A DNA stretch of 8,562 bases from a bacterium (GTDB taxonomy: Bacteria > B130-G9), in contig DATLAJ010000070.1 of assembly GCA_035527515.1 (NCBI GenBank), positions 1-8,562 of the forward strand, in the 5' to 3' direction. Below, one piece after another: positions 4,957 to 8,562 of this stretch (the first letter of the stretch is position 1; the number at the start of each line of letters is the position of its first letter). A program made the position numbers and the translations under genes. The notes below the pieces were generated by a model, which saw nothing but the letters and a program-made list of their open reading frames with translations, was not told the origin of the DNA and did no database searches.

Positions 4957-5379
4957 ATGGAAAAAGCCAATCGAAAGCCAGCTACACTCTCCACTCTTCT
5001 GGACGCTGAAACGCAGGAGGATTACAGCCTCGGCAGGGGAGCGTCCCCAGAGCTAAACCCATACAGGGCCATCTGGTTCGCGGTCATAGGGAGAGCCTTC
5101 CATGACGCCAGGGGTGAGGCAACGATTACGCTCGACGACGTTCGTGCCTCATACGGCATGGGTCGATCGACCGTACAGAAGATCAGAAACGAGACCCCCG
5201 AGAAGTACGCTGTCATGTACGGCCGGTGCAAGCAGGCAATCATAGACTCAGCCCGGGACTGGATAGCCTCCGATGGCGGTGGGGAGAGAGAATTTATCTG
5301 GGTGTGCGATGAGTTGGATATTGATCCGCTCGAGGTTCGCGCTGCCCTGGCGAGGTACGTTGATTCAGACGCGGGGTAG
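4957..5379 (+). CDS. HTH-like phage protein, possibly leaderless mRNA
   Basis: A 140-residue protein. The frame is open back to 4405, but that part runs through the Q-like gene and the promoter region, so I place the start at ATG 4957, just after the P2 -10 box. No good Shine-Dalgarno precedes it (only GTGGGA, too far and inside the promoter). Visible parts: NPYRAIWFAVIGRAFHDA (helix, about 38-55), a candidate HTH around LDDVRASYGMGRSTVQKI (63-80), and a C-terminal ARDWIAS...FIWVCDELDIDPLEV block. That last block recurs in short phage proteins found near Q genes. Binding to DNA or RNA is inferred; no enzyme motif is visible. The stop TAG (5377-5379) is formed by bases 8-10 of the following tRNA, so gene and tRNA overlap by ten bases. 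Confidence 0.78.
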   Translation: MEKANRKPATLSTLLDAETQEDYSLGRGASPELNPYRAIWFAVIGRAFHDARGEATITLDDVRASYGMGRSTVQKIRNETPEKYAVMYGRCKQAIIDSARDWIASDGGGEREFIWVCDELDIDPLEVRAALARYVDSDAG

Positions 5380-5445
5380 CTCAGTTGGTAGAGCATTGCA
5401 CTCATAATGCACAGGTCGGCGGTTCGAGTCCGTCCCCCGCAACCA
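5370..5445 (+). tRNA. tRNA-Met(CAT) with initiator-type acceptor stem
   Basis: A complete 76-base tRNA with encoded CCA. Acceptor CGCGGGG pairs with CCCCGCA except for C1-A72; D stem GCTC/GAGC; anticodon CAT at 5403-5405 in loop CTCATAA; variable AGGTC; T stem GGCGG/CCGTC with loop TTCGAGT; A73 then CCA. The acceptor stem equals that of E. coli initiator tRNA-fMet, including the C1-A72 mismatch and the G2-C71, C3-G70, G4-C69 pairs that formylase reads. However, C11-G24 is elongator-like, and pairs 29-31/39-41 are G-C, C-G, A-T instead of the three G-C pairs of initiators. A 27-43 T-C mismatch weakens the anticodon stem. It may be an elongator or initiator Met tRNA; tRNA-Ile2 is less likely because pairs 4-69 and 5-68 are G-C, not C-G as in E. 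coli tRNA-Ile2. Confidence 0.93.
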
Positions 5446-5472
5446 GTTTTCCCACGAGGCGGATGCAGAGCG

Positions 5473-5490
5473 AACCTGTGGCGCGAGGTT
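5473..5490 (+). other. hairpin in tRNA-to-reductase gap
   Basis: AACCT (5473-5477) and AGGTT (5486-5490) can form a 5-base stem around an 8-base loop. Further on, CTGCG (5501-5505) and CGCAG (5527-5531) could pair around a 21-base loop. Both lie in the 115-base gap between the tRNA and the reductase gene, which has no convincing ORF. They may belong to tRNA 3' processing or to the leader of the next gene. I recognise no riboswitch or second tRNA in the gap. Confidence 0.3.
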
Positions 5491-5529
5491 TATCTAGGCC
5501 CTGCGACGAGACCACTCTTCCTATGACGC

Positions 5530-5547
5530 AGCCCAGTGGGTTTTTTT
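5530..5547 (+). terminator. weak terminator-like hairpin before the reductase gene
   Basis: AGCCC (5530-5534) and GGGTT (5538-5542), including one G-T pair, form a short stem with loop AGT, followed at once by the rest of a run of seven T (5541-5547). It lies 13 bases before ATG 5561. The stem is short, so termination would be partial; it could trim the tRNA transcript or limit expression of the downstream genes unless polymerase is antiterminated. Confidence 0.45.
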
Positions 5548-5560
5548 ACAAAGAGGCTTT

Positions 5561-6499
5561 ATGAAAATCGGCATTCTCGGTGTGAAGGGTAGAATCGGCA
5601 GCGCGCTGTCCGTGCTTGCTGCTGGACACGGCCACTCGATTGTTGGGTACGATCTTGGTGATAGTCGCAGCGCCCTGTGGGAGGCCTTCGACGCGGACGC
5701 CACGGTCAACTTCACCCAGAACCTGAACTACATGTTCGGTCCAATGCGCGCATACTTCGACGCATCGGAGCGGGTGGAAAAGACGGCTGACCTTGCCAGG
5801 TTCCATGCGAACGAGACCCCCGGGCAGCTCTTCGTCCCGAACTGCGGTATCGCACCAGGGGCGTTGAACATCCTCGCCGGCAAGATGATGCGAGAGGCTG
5901 TTGGTAGGATCCACGAGTGCATGATTTATTGCGGGGCCCTCCCTGAGTCACGGTGGAAGGGATACAGCGTGACGTGGTCGCCGGAGGGGCTGGCTAATCT
6001 CTACTCTGAGATGGTGGTCGAGCGCGGAATGCGGGGGACAGATATCACAGTAGCGCCCCTCGCTGTTCGGGGAACGAAGTGGGTTATGGGCTCGGAGTTT
6101 GAATACTTCAACACGAGCGGTGGCTTAGGCACTCTCTTGGAGAGCTTCCCCGACACGGGACCCATGGGGTACAGGACGCTGAGATACCCTGGGCACCTTG
6201 ACCAGATCATAAAAATGAGGGCCGAGGGCGGAGACCTGGCGCAGAAGTTGATTGAGCGTTGGCCCGACGACGGGATGCTTGACCGAGTAGTTGCATCGGT
6301 TAATGTGCTAGACGGCGAAGTGGATCACGAGATCGAGTTCGAGGTGAAGCCGGCGCCGGGGCTTAGTGCAATACAGATCGCGACCGCGACGGGCGTGCTG
6401 GCCGCCATAGAGGCGACGAAGGGAATGACCGGGTACATCAAGCAGGAGGATATCCCGTTTGATGCTTGGCTGCAGGCAACCGACGGGGTGTACGCATGA
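5561..6499 (+). CDS. saccharopine dehydrogenase-like NAD(P)-dependent oxidoreductase
   Basis: A 312-residue protein, start ATG 5561 after AGAGG (5552-5556). The N-terminal Rossmann motif is GILGVKGRIG (4-13). The later part follows the saccharopine dehydrogenase / carboxynorspermidine synthase family: PNCGIAPGALNILAG (93-107), IYCGALPE (122-129), YSVTWSPEGLANLY (135-148), RTLRYPGHLDQI (205-216), LSAIQIATATGVLAAIEA (268-285), and the typical C-terminal GYIKQEDIPFDAWL (291-304). Family members make or break C-N bonds between an amino acid or amine and an oxo acid or aldehyde, using NAD(P)H. It is shorter than usual (about 370-400), mainly in the nucleotide-binding half. The substrate is unknown. 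It is the first gene after the tRNA, so in the predicted late transcript, and could work with the aminotransferase and acyltransferase upstream. Confidence 0.85.
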   Translation: MKIGILGVKGRIGSALSVLAAGHGHSIVGYDLGDSRSALWEAFDADATVNFTQNLNYMFGPMRAYFDASERVEKTADLARFHANETPGQLFVPNCGIAPGALNILAGKMMREAVGRIHECMIYCGALPESRWKGYSVTWSPEGLANLYSEMVVERGMRGTDITVAPLAVRGTKWVMGSEFEYFNTSGGLGTLLESFPDTGPMGYRTLRYPGHLDQIIKMRAEGGDLAQKLIERWPDDGMLDRVVASVNVLDGEVDHEIEFEVKPAPGLSAIQIATATGVLAAIEATKGMTGYIKQEDIPFDAWLQATDGVYA

Positions 6500-6678
6500 G
6501 CGGATCTTTCGATAGTGGTGGACTGGACGAGGTTTTCAACCGGGCCGTAGGCCGCACGATAATCGGATTCGATATCGAGGCCGATAGCGCCAGCCTGTAC
6601 CTGAACGACGGACAGATGATTGTGATCTCGGACACTCAAATCGGCATCCATCGTCCCGACGAAGCGTGGATTAACTGA
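6496..6678 (+). CDS. small beta-rich phage protein, unknown function
   Basis: A 60-residue protein starting at ATG 6496 (ATGA overlap with the reductase); an earlier in-frame ATG at 6466 is deep inside the reductase gene. After a Gly/Ser-rich N-terminus the pattern VGRTIIGFDIEADSASLYLN, then DGQMIVISD, gives two or three beta strands with the turn DG. This matches many short phage proteins with the layout G-x-T-I...L-x-L-x-D-G. I know no function for such proteins. The final codons join the Ntn-hydrolase gene as TGATG. Confidence 0.7.
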   Translation: MSGSFDSGGLDEVFNRAVGRTIIGFDIEADSASLYLNDGQMIVISDTQIGIHRPDEAWIN

Positions 6679-7214
6679 TGACGACGATCGCGTGCGACCG
6701 CGAGAGCATTGCGTGCGATACGCGGGCTGGATACACGGAGGTTAATGACGACACGTTCGTCAGCCTCAAGCTTTACCCCGCCAAAAGCGTGGGAGCTTTG
6801 TACGGTCTGTCGGGTGAGAACTGCGCTGGGGCCATTATGGCTCTCGAGTGGTTGCAGAGTGAGCGCAACCCAGAGCTGAAGCCGCGCCCTCCCGACTACG
6901 ATCACGATTGGGATTGGAAGCTGCTCGAGCTTTCCCGTCGCGGTATTGCGGTTTACAACGAGTACCTCGAGCGAGACCCGATCATAGAGCGCGTCGCTGC
7001 CATTGGTAGCGGTGCGAAGGTAGCACTGTACTGCATGAAAATTTTAGGTATGTCTCCCGCTGAAGCTGTCAGGGAGGCGTGCAAGGTAGACCACCACAGC
7101 GAGCTGCCGATTTACGTCGTATCGTTGAACACGATGCGCGTGGCTCGTTACAGGTTAAAGGCTTCCAACAAAGCGCCGAAGCTGGCGAAACTGCAAAATG
7201 AGGATAGACCCTAA
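6678..7214 (+). CDS. HslV-like Ntn hydrolase (proteasome-type peptidase)
   Basis: A 178-residue protein starting at ATG 6678 (TGATG overlap). The start MTTIACD is typical of HslV and proteasome beta subunits: removal of Met (with no propeptide) would expose Thr2 as the N-terminal nucleophile. IACDTR with Asp14, a lysine near 31 (FVSLKLYP), and AAIGSGAKVAL with Gly110-Ser111-Gly112 match the catalytic set Thr/Asp/Lys/Ser of HslV. MSPAEAVREACKVD follows in the usual place. HslV forms rings that degrade unfolded proteins fed by the HslU ATPase; no ATPase is visible in this window, so it may use the host's, or act alone. A region around 60-100, rich in Trp, Asp and Arg, is longer than in HslV. 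It could process phage or host proteins, or be an amidase with another substrate. Confidence 0.82.
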   Translation: MTTIACDRESIACDTRAGYTEVNDDTFVSLKLYPAKSVGALYGLSGENCAGAIMALEWLQSERNPELKPRPPDYDHDWDWKLLELSRRGIAVYNEYLERDPIIERVAAIGSGAKVALYCMKILGMSPAEAVREACKVDHHSELPIYVVSLNTMRVARYRLKASNKAPKLAKLQNEDRP

Positions 7215-8364
7215 ACTCAAAGAGTGGGCGACGGAAACCCAACTCAAGTGCATCGATGCGGTCAACGAGCTTGGATGGCGCGGTGCCGCTAGGGATATCG
7301 GGGTAAGACTCTCGACCATCCAGGGTGCCGTTAGTGGTGTAAAGAAAAGGGCCGCCAAGGCTGGGTACGCGCCTGAGTCCGATATGACTCACATTGCGCC
7401 GAGCCCCTTCGACGTGTCCGGGGTTTCGACTCACTACGATGCCGACGGGAAACCCACCGCTCAATGGGTGAAGACCAAGTTAAACAACGACAAGGCATAC
7501 GACGCACTGAAGGAGTGGGTGGGGTGGCTGGTCGAGGATGTTAAGGGGAAGTCGCCGAAGATCCGGGCGCCTGCGCGCGTCAACGAAGACCTCTTGACTG
7601 TGTATCCGGTCGGGGATCCCCACTTGGGCATGTATTCCTGGGCCGCGGAGACCGGGTCAGATTTTGATTTGGAGATCGCGGAGCGTCTTATGTGCTCGGC
7701 GATCGATCGGCTGGTCGCGTGTGCGCCGGCATCTGCGATTGCCCTGCTGTTGGAGCTGGGGGATCTATTCCACGCAGACAACTCGAGCAACGCCACGCCG
7801 CGCAACGCCAATGCTTTGGACGTTGATACACGATGGGCTCGAGTGCTACAGATAGGCCTTAGGGTGATGATCTACACGATCAAGGCCCTACTGAAGAAAC
7901 ACAAGAAGGTGATCGTGAAACTGAATGCTGGCAACCACGACCCGCACACCAGCTTCGCTCTGTCTCTTGCCCTAGATGCGTTCTTCCACCTGGACGATCG
8001 TGTCGTGGTCGACCTGAGCCCAGCGGTTCATTGGTACTACACCTTCGGAAAGGTGCTGATCGGTAGCACGCACGGGGACACGACAAAAGTGGCCGCGCTC
8101 CCTGGTGTGATGGCCGCAGACAGGCCTGTGGATTGGGGCGGGACGACGCACAGGTACTGGTATCTCGGACACATCCATCACCGGGACATGAAAGAGTTCC
8201 CTGGGGTGGTGTGCGAGTACTTTCGGACTCTTGCTGCAAGAGATGCCTGGCACTCGCAGCAGGGCTACCGCGCCGGCCGGGACATGGTGTGCATCGTCCA
8301 TCACAAGAACCACGGTGAGGTCGAGCGCCATCGTTGCGATCTCTCCATGCTGGAGGCCGTATGA
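7198..8364 (+). CDS. HTH-metallophosphoesterase (calcineurin-like)
   Basis: A 388-residue protein. ATG 7198 lies 17 bases inside the previous gene and lacks a strong Shine-Dalgarno; I keep it because the N-terminal block LKEWATETQLKCIDAV (7-22), AARDIGVRLSTIQGAVSGVKKRAAKAGYAPE (30-60), is the standard HTH of this phage family. A linker follows, then a calcineurin-like metallophosphoesterase domain with all five metal motifs: VGDPH (Asp140/His142), ELGDLFH (Asp189), AGNHD (Asn246/His247), STHGDT (His292), and GHIHH (His325/His327). Such two-part proteins are common in phages of proteobacteria, near recombination or packaging genes. The enzyme likely cleaves phosphodiesters or phosphomonoesters, but whether its substrate is DNA, RNA or a nucleotide is unknown. 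It is coupled to the next gene by ATGA. Confidence 0.9.
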   Translation: MRIDPKLKEWATETQLKCIDAVNELGWRGAARDIGVRLSTIQGAVSGVKKRAAKAGYAPESDMTHIAPSPFDVSGVSTHYDADGKPTAQWVKTKLNNDKAYDALKEWVGWLVEDVKGKSPKIRAPARVNEDLLTVYPVGDPHLGMYSWAAETGSDFDLEIAERLMCSAIDRLVACAPASAIALLLELGDLFHADNSSNATPRNANALDVDTRWARVLQIGLRVMIYTIKALLKKHKKVIVKLNAGNHDPHTSFALSLALDAFFHLDDRVVVDLSPAVHWYYTFGKVLIGSTHGDTTKVAALPGVMAADRPVDWGGTTHRYWYLGHIHHRDMKEFPGVVCEYFRTLAARDAWHSQQGYRAGRDMVCIVHHKNHGEVERHRCDLSMLEAV

Positions 8365-8562
8365 CCGACCCAGAGATAACGCGCGCGTGTGCAGTGGCGA
8401 TGATGCTTCAAGAGGTGCCGTACAGATTCGGACAGCCACCCGCAAAACATCCAGAATCAGCCCTTCGTATGGCACAGGGCGCAAAGGCTCCGCACTGGTA
8501 CGACCCACTCCATAACGACGCGCAGATGGCGGCGATGGTGAAGGAGTTTCGGCTGAATCTGT
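8361..8562 (+). CDS. phage protein, 5' part only
   Basis: This frame starts at ATG 8361 (ATGA overlap with the phosphoesterase) and runs off the right edge with 67 complete codons. The first 45 residues are helical and mixed; after them comes the block HWYDPLHNDAQMAAMVKEF. A Trp/Pro/Leu-Asn/Asp-Asp/Gly block like this recurs in short phage proteins of unknown role. No catalytic motif or signal peptide is present in the visible part. The length of the full gene is unknown. Confidence 0.7.
   Translation, partial: MTDPEITRACAVAMMLQEVPYRFGQPPAKHPESALRMAQGAKAPHWYDPLHNDAQMAAMVKEFRLNL

Noticed and set aside
5370-5445. Phage attachment site at the tRNA, or prophage edge
   Set aside because: The tRNA is whole and lies between phage-type genes on both sides. 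No integrase and no repeat of the tRNA 3' end is seen in the window.
5370-5445. tRNA-Ile2 (CAT, lysidine-modified)
   Set aside because: Pairs 4-69 and 5-68 are G-C, unlike the C-G pairs of E. coli tRNA-Ile2, and the acceptor stem equals that of tRNA-fMet. Not fully excluded without model scores.
5446-5560. Second tRNA or riboswitch between the tRNA and the reductase gene
   Set aside because: No T-loop consensus, no acceptor pairing with CCA, and none of the conserved cores of the lysine or other riboswitches that I could recognise.
1-8562. CRISPR array or insertion sequence
   Set aside because: No regularly spaced repeats, no transposase motifs and no terminal inverted repeats were found by reading.

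Overview
The window is a stretch of a tailed-phage or prophage genome, probably from a proteobacterial host. This is inferred from the tightly packed one-strand genes, strong Shine-Dalgarno sites, sigma70-type promoters, a Q-like antiterminator followed by a late-promoter/terminator block, and phage-typical families (Ref-like HNH nuclease, DUF1064, HTH-metallophosphoesterase). Base composition is moderately GC-rich. All 16 genes I support, plus one tRNA, lie on the + strand. Most neighbours overlap by ATGA, GTGA or TGATG, so translational coupling is the rule. The host cannot be named from this sequence.

Region 1 (1-4735) reads as an early/middle operon: small unknown genes, a winged-helix protein, a small conserved phage protein, a Trp-rich micro-ORF, a Ref-like nuclease, a PglD/NeuD-type acyltransferase, two unknown small genes, a compact DegT-type PLP aminotransferase, a DUF1064 PD-(D/E)XK-like nuclease, and a Q-like antiterminator. 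The aminotransferase and acyltransferase resemble the last two steps of N-acylated amino-sugar synthesis, with no dehydratase in view.

Region 2 (4732-5560) is the most interesting part. Directly behind the Q-like gene is a near-consensus extended -10 promoter (P1), then a terminator about 35-60 nt downstream. Next come overlapping GC-rich hairpins that could compete, one with a U-run, and a second extended -10 promoter (P2). P1 and P2 share an identical 9-base spacer element in the same register. P2 is predicted to start transcription at or next to the ATG of a phage HTH-like gene, suggesting a leaderless mRNA. That gene's stop codon lies inside a tRNA gene with anticodon CAT. The tRNA has an initiator-type acceptor stem (C1-A72) but an elongator-type D arm and anticodon stem. 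A structured 115-base gap with a weak terminator follows.

Region 3 (5561-8562) holds a shortened saccharopine-dehydrogenase-like reductase, a 60-residue protein, an HslV-like Ntn hydrolase without a partner ATPase, an HTH-metallophosphoesterase, and the start of another phage gene. Transcription from P1/P2, controlled by the Q-like protein, would plausibly drive this region. The three metabolic enzymes may form a split pathway for a modified sugar or amine, but that is inference.
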